Source: CADDYT01 sp035294125
GTDB taxonomy: Bacteria; Chloroflexota; Ktedonobacteria; Ktedonobacterales; Ktedonobacteraceae
DNA length: 64,000 nt
Reading direction: 5' to 3'
Assembly (NCBI GenBank): GCA_035294125.1
Contig: DATGLM010000076.1
Location: 62,001-126,000, forward strand
Below are positions 1 through 8,160 of this stretch, piece by piece (within the stretch, counting starts at the first letter, position 1; each line of letters begins with the position of its first letter). The translations under genes and the position numbers were made by a program. Under the pieces are notes generated by a model that saw only the letters and a list, made by a program, of their open reading frames with translations, had not been told where the DNA came from and made no database searches.

Positions 1-37
1 TTCCTTTTTCAATGCATATCAAAGAATCTCTCAGCCA

Positions 38-66
38 TTGACTTGCTATAACTGACGGGTTAGAAT
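38..66 (+). promoter_or_regulatory. sigma-70-type promoter for the APC permease
   Basis: The -35 box TTGACT (38-43) and -10 box TAGAAT (61-66) are separated by exactly 17 bp, about 80 bp upstream of the permease start. This is a sequence match only. Confidence 0.55.
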
Positions 67-145
67 TTACATATACCCGCGTGGCTCTTCGACAGCATAT
101 TGTCCCCGCAGTTATTCCGCTATCATACGGAAAGGAGCTTGCAGC

Positions 146-1642
146 ATGGCCCTGACTGAGAATACTTCAGGCAGTCCTGCCGAACCGAGTCTGGAGCGAT
201 TTGGATACCGGCAGGAGTTCAGGCGCGAACTGAAGCGATTTGCCTCGTTTGCCGTCGGGTTCTCCTTCATTTCTATTACTACGGGCATTTTCACAACCTA
301 TGGTTCAGTTTTGAACTGGGGTGGGCCGCTGGGCGTCTGGACATGGCCGCTGGTCATCGTTGGCCAGTTGTTTGTCTCGCTGGTCTTCGCGGCGCTGGCC
401 TCGCGCATGCCCCTCGCGGGCTACTCATACCAGTGGGTCTCACGCCTGGCCAATCCGAAAATCGGCTGGCTCGTCGGCTGGGTCTCCTTCATCTTCCTGG
501 TGGTCGACGTGGTCGCGGTGGATTACGCCGTGGCGTCGACGGTGCTGCCCAGCCTCTTCAATTATCCATCGACCCCCTTCAGCGCCTGGCTGGCAACAGC
601 CATTGTCGTGCTCCTGCAGGCCCTGCTCATCATCTTCTCGACGCGCTGGTCAACCCGTATCAACAATACAGCCGTCGGTACCGAAGTAGTCGGCATCGTG
701 GGACTGACGCTGCTGCTGATCATTGTGGGAGCCGTGCGCGGGCTGCTGCATCCCGATCATGTCTTCAGCACGGGCATCGTCTCCTCGCAAGGCTACTTCG
801 GCTTCGGCACGCTGCTGCACGCCAGCCCTTTTATACTCTCGTTCCTGCTCGGTGCCTTCACCATCGTCGGCTTTGAAGCAGCGGCAAATCTGGCGGAAGA
901 GACGCAGGACGCGCACCGGGTCGTACCCGTTGCTATGTGGTCATCGGTCGTGATCAGCGGCGTGGTCGGTTTCGCCTTCTTGATCGCGCTCAACCTGGCA
1001 TCCAGCAATATTACAAAGCTCTCGGCCTCGGCAACGCCGGTGGCCGATATCGTGACGCAGACGCTCGGCACTGTGGTAGGTGACATCTTCCTGGTGCTGG
1101 TCACGTTCTCCATCTTCGCCTGCGGGCTGGTCATCTTCATCACGGCCACGCGCCTGACCTGGGCCATGTCGCGTGACCAGCGCTTCCCCGGTTACCCGCT
1201 CTTCCGGCAAATCAATCGCGGCACCGGCACGCCCGTCGCTTCCACTGTGCTCAACGGCTTGCTGATCGAAGTGGTGCTCGCCATCTTCGCGACGCAGCCT
1301 AACGCGCTGACCAACCTCTTCAGCGCGGCCACGCTGCTGCCCGCCATCATCTACCTGGCAACGGTGATTCTCTACATCTACGCCCGGCGCAAACTGCCAC
1401 AGACGCACGGCTTCAGCCTCGGCGCCTTCGAGTGGCCCATCATCGCGCTCGCGCTGCTCTGGCTGCTCTTTGAACTTGCCATCTTCCGCGACGCCTCCTT
1501 CGCCTCTCCGTGGATCTACTCCCTGGTCATGTTCGCCCTCGGCCTCATCTACTTTGTCTGGATGCTGGTCGCCCAGCCCCACGTGCTGCAAACGCCACCT
1601 TCTGTAAGCGAACCGGAAGCGGAGACTGCGTCCGGCACATAG
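146..1642 (+). CDS. APC superfamily amino acid/polyamine permease
   Basis: This 498-residue protein is predicted to be an integral-membrane amino acid, GABA or choline-type permease of the APC superfamily. After a charged cytoplasmic N-terminus (about 40 residues) there are around twelve hydrophobic segments. The first contains the glycine-rich stretch GFSFISITTGIF typical of the substrate-binding unwound helix, and a later segment reads GFEAAANLAEET, the conserved family motif around helix 6. Length is normal for the family. An AAAGGAG ribosome site lies just before the ATG and a good promoter lies at 38-66. It is monocistronic, facing the convergent glycan operon. The substrate cannot be read from the sequence. 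Confidence 0.85.
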   Translation: MALTENTSGSPAEPSLERFGYRQEFRRELKRFASFAVGFSFISITTGIFTTYGSVLNWGGPLGVWTWPLVIVGQLFVSLVFAALASRMPLAGYSYQWVSRLANPKIGWLVGWVSFIFLVVDVVAVDYAVASTVLPSLFNYPSTPFSAWLATAIVVLLQALLIIFSTRWSTRINNTAVGTEVVGIVGLTLLLIIVGAVRGLLHPDHVFSTGIVSSQGYFGFGTLLHASPFILSFLLGAFTIVGFEAAANLAEETQDAHRVVPVAMWSSVVISGVVGFAFLIALNLASSNITKLSASATPVADIVTQTLGTVVGDIFLVLVTFSIFACGLVIFITATRLTWAMSRDQRFPGYPLFRQINRGTGTPVASTVLNGLLIEVVLAIFATQPNALTNLFSAATLLPAIIYLATVILYIYARRKLPQTHGFSLGAFEWPIIALALLWLLFELAIFRDASFASPWIYSLVMFALGLIYFVWMLVAQPHVLQTPPSVSEPEAETASGT

Positions 1643-1692
1643 GTCCGGTAGAACCGCCGCAGGCCGACACGCCCCCAGGTAAGGCAAGCGCC

Positions 1693-1783
1693 AGGGTCGG
1701 CCCTACTATATACGAAGTCGCTCTGCGAACCGACGCTCGCCGCGAAGCGGGCAGGCCATCGTATATTAAGTAGGGCCACCCCT
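1693..1783. repeat. dispersed palindromic repeat, copy 1
   Basis: Two imperfect arms (1693-1715 and 1759-1783) share the module GGCCCTACTATATACGA and its inverse, separated by a GC-rich loop. A related copy lies at 13931-14016. It sits between the convergent permease and GT9 genes, so it may also act as a transcript end. Confidence 0.6.
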
Positions 1784-1844
1784 GACGGGTGGCCCGCCCG
1801 CAACCCCGAAAGCGGCCTGGGAGCAGTGGTCGGTCCGCCCATCA

Positions 1845-2921
1845 TCATGGTTGATCGCAAAACAGGTCAAGCGCCGCAGAGATCACTTCGCCGGTGGGAA
1901 TATCGTCGATGAAGGGGACGTGGTGGCCGCAGTTGTGGTACATGCAGTTGAGACCACAGACGGGGCACTCAAGCCGCCAGGAATGGGCGGAGCGATGGCG
2001 CGTGCGCGTGATCGGCCCCGCATTGACGAGGTTGAAACACCAGTAGAGACCTACGGTGGCTACCCCAACCGCACGGGCGAGGTGCAGCGGGCCGGAGTCG
2101 TTCGAGATGACCACACGGCAGCGACTGAGCAGGCCAACAAGGCCCCCCAGTGAAAGACGGCCACACAGGTTTTGCGCCTCTGTCTTCATGCTACTCACCA
2201 CAGCATCATCAATATCCTGCTCATCGCGCGTGCCGACGACAACCACACGCGCACCCCTTCTGGTCAGCACATCGCCCACGGCGGCAAATTTTTCCGGCGA
2301 CCAGCGTCGTCGTGGATCACCCGCGCCGGGATGAAGCGCGACCAGCGGTTTGTCGCTCTCCGGCACCGCCGCCAGCGCCTCGTTTAGATCGCGTCCCGTG
2401 ACAGCCAGCTCTGGCTCCAGCATAACCGGGCTGGCCCCGACCAGCGAGACGAGTTCCAGGTGGCGCAGAATCTCATGCTGCCAGTAGACATAGGGCATCC
2501 AGCGGTCGGGCGCGACCGCATCCGGTGTCTTCGTACCAATAGTCAGAGTAGCGCCGAGCCGCAGGGTAAAGGGATTGGAGTAGCGGCCACCACCGTGCAT
2601 CTGAATGGCAATAGCAAAGTGCTCGCGCCGCATGGCCGAGAAGAAGGCTTCCAGTTCAGCAGCGTCTTCAGGATAGCCGGGATTTTCGCTTACGCCTCCA
2701 TAGGGCGGAACAACCACGACACGGTCAATCGGGCCGGGCCGCTCATGAAGGAAGCAGGCATGCCACTCCTTTGCCAGCAACACAATCTCCGCCTCTGGAT
2801 AGGCGGCGCGCAGAGCTTCCAGCGCGGGCAGGGAAAAGATAAAATCGCCGATAGCATTAGCGCGCACAACCGCGATTTTGCGCACGCCCGGCACAACATC
2901 ATAACGGGATAAATTTTTCAC
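1845..2921 (-). CDS. GT9 (heptosyltransferase-like) glycosyltransferase
   Basis: This is a family GT9 glycosyltransferase with a GT-B fold, the family of the LPS ADP-heptose transferases. The N-terminus KIAVVRANAIGDFIFSLPAL is the GT9 signature, and the second domain carries HPGAGDPRRRW and SNDSGPLHLARA, the sugar-nucleotide binding region. The C-terminus has the Cys-rich segment ECPVCGLNCMYHNC, a degenerate form of the CxxC...CP motif of its paralogs. I chose the GTG at 2921 (purine-rich AAGAGAGA upstream) because an ATG start at 2987 would overlap the preceding gene and add 22 unconserved residues. It is the last gene of the seven-gene operon that begins at 9902. Confidence 0.83.
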   Translation of the reverse strand: MKNLSRYDVVPGVRKIAVVRANAIGDFIFSLPALEALRAAYPEAEIVLLAKEWHACFLHERPGPIDRVVVVPPYGGVSENPGYPEDAAELEAFFSAMRREHFAIAIQMHGGGRYSNPFTLRLGATLTIGTKTPDAVAPDRWMPYVYWQHEILRHLELVSLVGASPVMLEPELAVTGRDLNEALAAVPESDKPLVALHPGAGDPRRRWSPEKFAAVGDVLTRRGARVVVVGTRDEQDIDDAVVSSMKTEAQNLCGRLSLGGLVGLLSRCRVVISNDSGPLHLARAVGVATVGLYWCFNLVNAGPITRTRHRSAHSWRLECPVCGLNCMYHNCGHHVPFIDDIPTGEVISAALDLFCDQP

Positions 2922-2967
2922 AATGTCTCTCTTACGGGCACCACATCCACATCTTTTTAGAACAGTT

Positions 2968-4065
2968 TTATAATGAGGCCCCACCATTCATAACTTCCTG
3001 CGCCGCGTCCAGAACGTAGCGGACGGTGACGCCCTCAAGGCAGGGAGCGCCGATGGGGCAGGTAGCATAGCCACACGGGCGGCAGGGAACGTCTTGAGCG
3101 AGAAAGCGGAATGGTCCGTTAACCAGCGGGCGGTAGGCATCGGGATTGCCCCCACCGGCAATAGTTACAGTCGGCACGCCAAGCGCATAGGCAATATGAG
3201 CCGGACCGGTATCGTTTGTGATGAAGATAGCGAGCCGGGCGATGACCGCGCCCAGCACCGGCAGCGTTGTTTTGCCTGCCAGATTGATACATATACCACC
3301 AGCTTCCCGTATCTGTCCGGCAACATATTCTGCCGCGGCACCTTCTTCCTCCTCACCGAGAATCACGACGGCTCCGCCAAATTGGTAACCCAGAGCAGCC
3401 CCAACCGCCGCGAAACGCTCCAGGGGCCAGCGCCGCGTGGCATCCCTGGCGCTGGTATGCAGCCCGATCAGAGGACGTGGCAGACCGGTCAGCAGCACCT
3501 GAGCCGCCATGTGATCTTCAGGCCAGAGCGGAAACTCGGTCTGCTCACCTCGCGGCTCGGCGCCCAGAAAGGTCGTCAAGGCCAGCATACGCCGCACCTC
3601 GTGTTCCCCTTCGGGAGCGGGCAGCGCGGCATCCAATCTGCCCGCCGCATCGCCCCGGCGCACAAAACCAGCGGTGAAACGCGCCCCGAGCAGCAACATA
3701 AAGGGATTGGAGTGGACGCCCGACCCCTGCAACTGGAGCGCGAGATCGAAATGCTCATCCTGCATCCGGCGCAGAAAGTCAAGCGTGCGACGCGCCTCAA
3801 AAAGTTGCTCGGCAATGCCGGGAAAGCCGGGAAAGGAGGCAAATTGATCGAAGTAGGGCGAACGCACGGCGAGATCGCGCAGCATGGGCAGGGTAATGAT
3901 GGTAATTGCGGCCTCCGGCAGCGCGGCCCGCAAGGCGCGGAAGGCCGGGACCGTACAGAGAAAATCGCCGATACGTGAGGCGCGCAGGAGGGCCACCTTG
4001 CGCGGCGCCTCCGGCAGACGCGTCAGCAGACCGGGGCTAAAAGGGTCAGAGAACGTGGAAGACAT
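2968..4065 (-). CDS. GT9 (heptosyltransferase-like) glycosyltransferase
   Basis: A second GT9 enzyme in the operon, with the N-terminal KVALLRASRIGDFLCTVPAF signature, the nucleotide-sugar region ITNDTGPAHIAYALG, and a four-cysteine C-terminal motif (CRPCGYATCPIGAPC). GT9 members transfer heptose or related sugars from nucleotide donors onto glycolipids at the inner membrane face. The ATG at 4065 overlaps the stop of the upstream GT2 gene as TGATG, indicating translational coupling. The acceptor is unknown. It is clearly related to the genes at 1845, 52299, 53447 and 54556. Confidence 0.85.
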   Translation of the reverse strand: MSSTFSDPFSPGLLTRLPEAPRKVALLRASRIGDFLCTVPAFRALRAALPEAAITIITLPMLRDLAVRSPYFDQFASFPGFPGIAEQLFEARRTLDFLRRMQDEHFDLALQLQGSGVHSNPFMLLLGARFTAGFVRRGDAAGRLDAALPAPEGEHEVRRMLALTTFLGAEPRGEQTEFPLWPEDHMAAQVLLTGLPRPLIGLHTSARDATRRWPLERFAAVGAALGYQFGGAVVILGEEEEGAAAEYVAGQIREAGGICINLAGKTTLPVLGAVIARLAIFITNDTGPAHIAYALGVPTVTIAGGGNPDAYRPLVNGPFRFLAQDVPCRPCGYATCPIGAPCLEGVTVRYVLDAAQEVMNGGASL

Positions 4066-4928
4066 CAACGCGCCCGCGTTTCCAGATACGACGCGGACGT
4101 GCCAGGAGCATAACGCGCCACCATCTCCGGCAGCAGGTCTAGCGCGTGCCCATCAACCGTCCCCACATCGTTCAGCACCGTCGTCGGCACCTGAGAGTAG
4201 TAGGTGCCGGAAGGCATGAGGGCGCAACCGCCCCAGCGCCGCATCAGCAGGTTCTGCACCAGCACCTCCTCACCTGAATGATAACGCGGCAGGCGCGGCC
4301 AGAAGCTGAAGCCACCCACATCTACGAGCTTCCGCCGGTCATAGAGGATGCAGGAAGCGACCCAGGCGACTTTATAGAGCCGAAATTCGCCGGGGGCGAG
4401 TCGCAGGCTGGCATGGTAGAGATTGGCGGCCCGGTGCAACTGCCAGCGTTCCCACTCTCTCGTGCCAGGGTTGACCACCTCCGGCTGCACCGGCCCATCC
4501 CAGAAATCCACAATCTGCTGCTGCGGGCGCACATCATAGCGATGCGATAATCCGGCGGGAAAAGCTCCAACGAAGGCGCAGTTTTGCGAGCGCAGCGTAT
4601 CCAGCAGTTTCTCGACTACCCACGGCTCCACGAGCACATCGTCGTCCAGGTAGAGCACGGCGTCGGCGCTGGCTCGCCTGAGCAAAAAATCTCGCTGCTC
4701 CGCAATACCGTGCATCTGCGGGCGCGTATGCCACTCCACGGAGCCGCCGCGCACCTCGATCACGCGCCTCAGCGTCTGCACCACCTGTTCATGCTCCACA
4801 GGCTGCTCGCTCTGATCGGCCACAATCACATGCAGATCACACAGCGTCTGCCCCGCTACCCCCGCCAGGGTCATAATGAGTGAGGAGAGCCGATTACAGG
4901 TAGGCAAGAGAATATCCACGCTTGCCAT
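4065..4928 (-). CDS. GT2 family glycosyltransferase
   Basis: This is a GT-A fold family 2 glycosyltransferase. The start VDILLPTCNRLSSL is the nucleotide-binding strand, and LYLDDDVLVEP is the DXD metal and nucleotide-sugar site. Later it has VGGFSFWPRLPRYHSGEEV, where the GE pair resembles the catalytic base region. There is no membrane segment, so it is probably a soluble or peripheral enzyme. The chosen ATG (4928) lies 13 nt after a GGAGG; an upstream in-frame ATG at 4949 is possible. It is paralogous to the GT2 gene at 49131-49976 in the second glycan operon, with the same layout including DVRPQQ versus DVRPHQQ. Confidence 0.84.
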   Translation of the reverse strand: MASVDILLPTCNRLSSLIMTLAGVAGQTLCDLHVIVADQSEQPVEHEQVVQTLRRVIEVRGGSVEWHTRPQMHGIAEQRDFLLRRASADAVLYLDDDVLVEPWVVEKLLDTLRSQNCAFVGAFPAGLSHRYDVRPQQQIVDFWDGPVQPEVVNPGTREWERWQLHRAANLYHASLRLAPGEFRLYKVAWVASCILYDRRKLVDVGGFSFWPRLPRYHSGEEVLVQNLLMRRWGGCALMPSGTYYSQVPTTVLNDVGTVDGHALDLLPEMVARYAPGTSASYLETRAR

Positions 4929-5005
4929 AACAGCTATATATCCTCCCATCGTACCATTTTCATAACATTCATTTCATCCATGATAGAGTTGTTTTCATTG
5001 GCCCG

Positions 5006-6064
5006 TTACGGACGCTTACGCGCGACAATCAGGCGACCACCACCGGGTGCTTTTGCGGAAAGATCCAGGCGGGTAAGTTGCTGTGCGAGCCAATCGAGCA
5101 GCCGGTGTGGAAGGCGACGCCACAACAGGCTGAACAGGCGGTAATGACCAATATAGAGTTGTTGCAGCAGTTCCAGAGCATCCCAGAGCATCACCAGCTC
5201 GCGCCGCATATAGGGACGCACAAGCTCTACCTCAAACCCGGCCTTTTCGAGGTGCTGCCGCCACTCCTCAATCGACCAGAGATTGAGATGGCAGAGACGG
5301 CGATTGCGCCAGGCGGCATACTTCTCTATAGGCAGCGCCAGCCATTTGCTAAAGGACTCGGTGGGAGCCGTGAGAATGAGCTTGCCGCCGGGCAGCAGCA
5401 TTCGCGCTATGGCAGCCAGAGCCTCGTCCACATGCGGCAGATGTTCGAGCACGGAGTTGCTTACAACAGTGGCGAAGCTCTCTTCTTCCAGGCGCGCCTC
5501 CTCCACTGGTACGCATTCAAACTGCTCATAGAGGCCCAGCCGCGCGGTTCGTTCCAGTGTGTGTGCATCCGGGTCCAGCCCCACATCGACTACGGAAAGC
5601 GCCATTGATGTCACCAGCCCATCGCCACAGCCGACATCCAGAATGGGTCGCTCAAAGGTCTGCTCACACAGGGCCGCTATCTCCGCTGCCCGCCACAGAC
5701 CTAGCGACGGCCCTTGCAATTCAAGCAGGATGCGAGCGGTGAAAGCGTCGACATGCAGCGGCCACATGCCCGTAGGAAGGTCGGAAAGGGAGAGTTCAGA
5801 ACGTTTCTCCTCTTCGAGGGAAACAGGAGCCTCCAGCACGGAAAGAAGCGTTTCAGGCAATGGAGTCAAAGATATCCTCCGATTTATTGGACTCTGGGGA
5901 ATGTGCGGACTATTACTCCTGTCTAAAGCTGCATCATCAGCTAACCATCCAGGCTCTTGCTGCTGATTATCGACAGCCGGAAGCAAAAACGTGACAGCCT
6001 CCGCCCAATCAGCATCTTTATGTTCAGGAGCAACTGGATTTGTCAGGATTTCCGGTTCTTCCAT
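5006..6064 (-). CDS. class I SAM-dependent methyltransferase
   Basis: This protein has a poorly conserved N-terminal region of about 140 residues followed by a Rossmann methyltransferase domain. Motif I is ILDVGCGDGLVTS, the acidic strand-2 residue is in VGLDPD, and a SNSVLEHLPHV segment matches the methyltransf_11 post-motif, with LLPGGKLILTAP as the later strand. The C-terminal third, rich in Arg, Leu and Trp, contains a possible membrane-associating segment. It sits inside the glycan operon, so O-methylation of a sugar or glycolipid is the likely role; the acceptor is unknown. Its start lies 99 bp after the upstream radical SAM gene, across a palindromic repeat. Confidence 0.82.
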   Translation of the reverse strand: MEEPEILTNPVAPEHKDADWAEAVTFLLPAVDNQQQEPGWLADDAALDRSNSPHIPQSPINRRISLTPLPETLLSVLEAPVSLEEEKRSELSLSDLPTGMWPLHVDAFTARILLELQGPSLGLWRAAEIAALCEQTFERPILDVGCGDGLVTSMALSVVDVGLDPDAHTLERTARLGLYEQFECVPVEEARLEEESFATVVSNSVLEHLPHVDEALAAIARMLLPGGKLILTAPTESFSKWLALPIEKYAAWRNRRLCHLNLWSIEEWRQHLEKAGFEVELVRPYMRRELVMLWDALELLQQLYIGHYRLFSLLWRRLPHRLLDWLAQQLTRLDLSAKAPGGGRLIVARKRP

Positions 6065-6092
6065 AGCTTCCCTCTCATTCCAAACTATTCAC

Positions 6093-6163
6093 ATTCTTCG
6101 CTGCACTCAGAAGACCAATCCTGTGATATAACCAACCATGTCATGCTGAGCGCAGCGAAGAAT
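6093..6163. repeat. small palindromic repeat of the CTGAGCGCAGCGAAGAAT type
   Basis: The arms at 6093-6110 and 6146-6163 are inverse copies with one mismatch, separated by 35 bp, and fill the gap between two co-directional genes. From memory, the sequence resembles a short intergenic repeat scattered through many bacterial genomes, Chloroflexota included. Confidence 0.6.
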
Positions 6164-7162
6164 CTAAAATGTACCAGTATAGAGAGCACATGAACGGCAA
6201 ATTTCCGGAGGCTCAGCAGAGGCGAGCCGGTCGCGAAAGGCCTGGAAGTGGGGACTGTCCCAGGTTGCCGCGACACCCTGCTCAGCCATGTTGCCGAAAT
6301 GCACGCGATCCGGCGTAGAGACCATACAGCAAGGCATAGCATAGCCCTGGTAGCTGATATAGGCCCCGCTCCACGGCCACTCACAGCGTTCCCTGCCGGG
6401 CGTGTCTGGCGCATAGAGGCGCGGGCGCGGGCGTGGCAGGCGCAGCCTTAGATCGAGCGCGCGCGCCAGGTCTCGTGCTTCCGCGAAATAGTGCTCGATG
6501 CGCGTAAGGTCTTCCTCCAACAACGTCTGCTCCCGCACAAAATCGCGCATAGGGCGATACTGCGCAGGCAGGCTCTCCTCTCCAAAATCGTGACAAAGAT
6601 GCTGCACAAACAACTCCTCCGCCGACCAGCGGTGAGCCAACCGGACGAGGTCGGGCAGTTCGTGCAGGTTTTGCCGCATGATGACCATAACAAGACGCAA
6701 ACGCGGCCTCGCGCTTCCCAACCGCTCCCGCGCCGCCAGCAGCCGCTCGATATTCGCCACCACGCGTTCGAAGTGGGCGCGCTTGCGAATGCGCTCATAC
6801 GTCGCGGCGGTCGCGCCATCCAGCGAGACATGCAGGCAATCCAGGCCGCTGGTGACGCAGCGTTCGGCGCGCCGATCGTTCAGCAGCGTCAGGTTCGAGT
6901 TGGTGGTGACGCGCGCACCTTTCCCGGCAGCGTACTCCACCATATCGAAGAAGCGAGGATGCATCATCGGCTCGCCCAGCCCCTGCAGATGCAGTTCGCG
7001 CAGACCCGAAAACTGGTCAACGAGGCGTATGAACGTCTCAAAGGCCATGAAGGCCGGCGGCCCATACGGCGGACCATCCTGCCGGAACTGGATCGAGCAC
7101 ATCTGGCAGCGCAAGTTGCACTGCCCGACCGGCTCTATCTGCACATATGTCGGAAGCTGCAT
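6164..7162 (-). CDS. radical SAM/SPASM domain protein
   Basis: Close to the N-terminus the protein has GQCNLRCQMC, the CxxxCxxC motif that binds the radical-SAM 4Fe-4S cluster. It is followed by LQGLGEPMMHP (a GGE-like SAM-binding motif) and TTNSNLTLL. The C-terminal region (CEWPWSGAYISYQGYAMPCC, then CRSC) is a SPASM-type domain that would hold extra Fe-S clusters. Such enzymes carry out radical modification of peptides or sugars. The ATG at 7162, 17 nt after the previous stop with TGAGGA upstream, is preferred over an in-frame start 180 nt earlier that overlaps the GT2 gene. In this operon a sugar or glycolipid substrate is likely, but a peptide cannot be excluded. Confidence 0.85.
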   Translation of the reverse strand: MQLPTYVQIEPVGQCNLRCQMCSIQFRQDGPPYGPPAFMAFETFIRLVDQFSGLRELHLQGLGEPMMHPRFFDMVEYAAGKGARVTTNSNLTLLNDRRAERCVTSGLDCLHVSLDGATAATYERIRKRAHFERVVANIERLLAARERLGSARPRLRLVMVIMRQNLHELPDLVRLAHRWSAEELFVQHLCHDFGEESLPAQYRPMRDFVREQTLLEEDLTRIEHYFAEARDLARALDLRLRLPRPRPRLYAPDTPGRERCEWPWSGAYISYQGYAMPCCMVSTPDRVHFGNMAEQGVAATWDSPHFQAFRDRLASAEPPEICRSCALYTGTF

Positions 7163-7179
7163 AGCTGTATTCCTCAATC

Positions 7180-8160
7180 TCAAAAGAAAAAGACGCGGAA
7201 CTTGAGCGCGCCGAAAATGCGCCAGTAGATCGACAGGGGCGGGATGAGCAGCGAAGTCACAATTATCTCGACGACGTGACGAGGAAGATGTGACGTGTGC
7301 CGCAGCCGTAACTGGCAGAACCAGCCCATCAGCAGCACCCATGCCAGAGCCGCACCCAGCGCGAATGATTGCGCACCCAGCATCCAGCCGCTTACCGCGA
7401 GCAGCGCAGAGGCGACGATGCCGTAGTAGTGCCAGGGCGGGTGCGCCTGAATTCTGCGCTGGTAGAGCAGCGGGTGCTTTTTATACAACAAAGCGTTAAA
7501 CATGCTCTTTCGCTGCTGGCTCAGGCTGATACCCCAGCGCGCCGGGCGTACCGGATGGACAACAACGGCCTCGGGAACAGAGAGCAGCTTGCCACCCTCT
7601 TTGAGCAGGCGAAAGAAGAGATCGCTATCCTCGCGCCAGGCCATCGTGAAGCGTTCATCAAAGCCACCAACAGCTTCCAGCGCGCTACGGCGATAGAAGC
7701 AGTTGGCAGTGACGAACTCCGAGTAGGCCAGGCGGGCGGCATTGCGTTCGTAATCGGTGGGCATCTCTGGCAGCGGCACGATGACTTTGCCGGATACCCC
7801 TGTGACGCCCTCAACAAAGGCAGCCGTCCCCATGCGCAGCCAGTATGGCTGCGGAATACAATCATCATCAGTAAAGGCGATAATCTCGCCCTGTGCGACA
7901 CGCCAGCCGGTATTGCGCGCGACCGCCGGGCCATGCTTGCCCTGAACGGCGACATAGCGCAGGGATGGGCCACAAGCGTTCATGAAACGCCGCGCCAGCC
8001 CCTCGACCTGACGCCGGGTTTCCTCACAGGCGGCGTCATCGACGACGATCACCTCGTAGCTGGCCGGGTCAATATCCTGTTGCGCCAGCGCATTGAGACA
8101 GCACGCCAGCATTTCAGGTCGTTTATATGTAGGTACCACTACCGAAACCCGATAGCTCAT
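7180..8160 (-). CDS. GT2 family glycosyltransferase with C-terminal membrane segments
   Basis: The GT-A catalytic domain begins with RVSVVVPTYKRPEMLACCL, followed by VIVVDDAACEET, the DxD-like IIAFTDDDCIP and the acceptor-site region FDERFTMAWREDSDLFFR, where ED is the usual catalytic pair. After residue about 240 there are two to three hydrophobic helices (ALLAVSGWMLG... and IIVTSLLIPPLSIYW), so it is membrane-anchored. The ATG at 8160 overlaps the stop of the carbamoyltransferase gene by four bases (ATGA), indicating translational coupling. It probably transfers a hexose or modified sugar to a lipid-linked glycan. Confidence 0.86.
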   Translation of the reverse strand: MSYRVSVVVPTYKRPEMLACCLNALAQQDIDPASYEVIVVDDAACEETRRQVEGLARRFMNACGPSLRYVAVQGKHGPAVARNTGWRVAQGEIIAFTDDDCIPQPYWLRMGTAAFVEGVTGVSGKVIVPLPEMPTDYERNAARLAYSEFVTANCFYRRSALEAVGGFDERFTMAWREDSDLFFRLLKEGGKLLSVPEAVVVHPVRPARWGISLSQQRKSMFNALLYKKHPLLYQRRIQAHPPWHYYGIVASALLAVSGWMLGAQSFALGAALAWVLLMGWFCQLRLRHTSHLPRHVVEIIVTSLLIPPLSIYWRIFGALKFRVFFF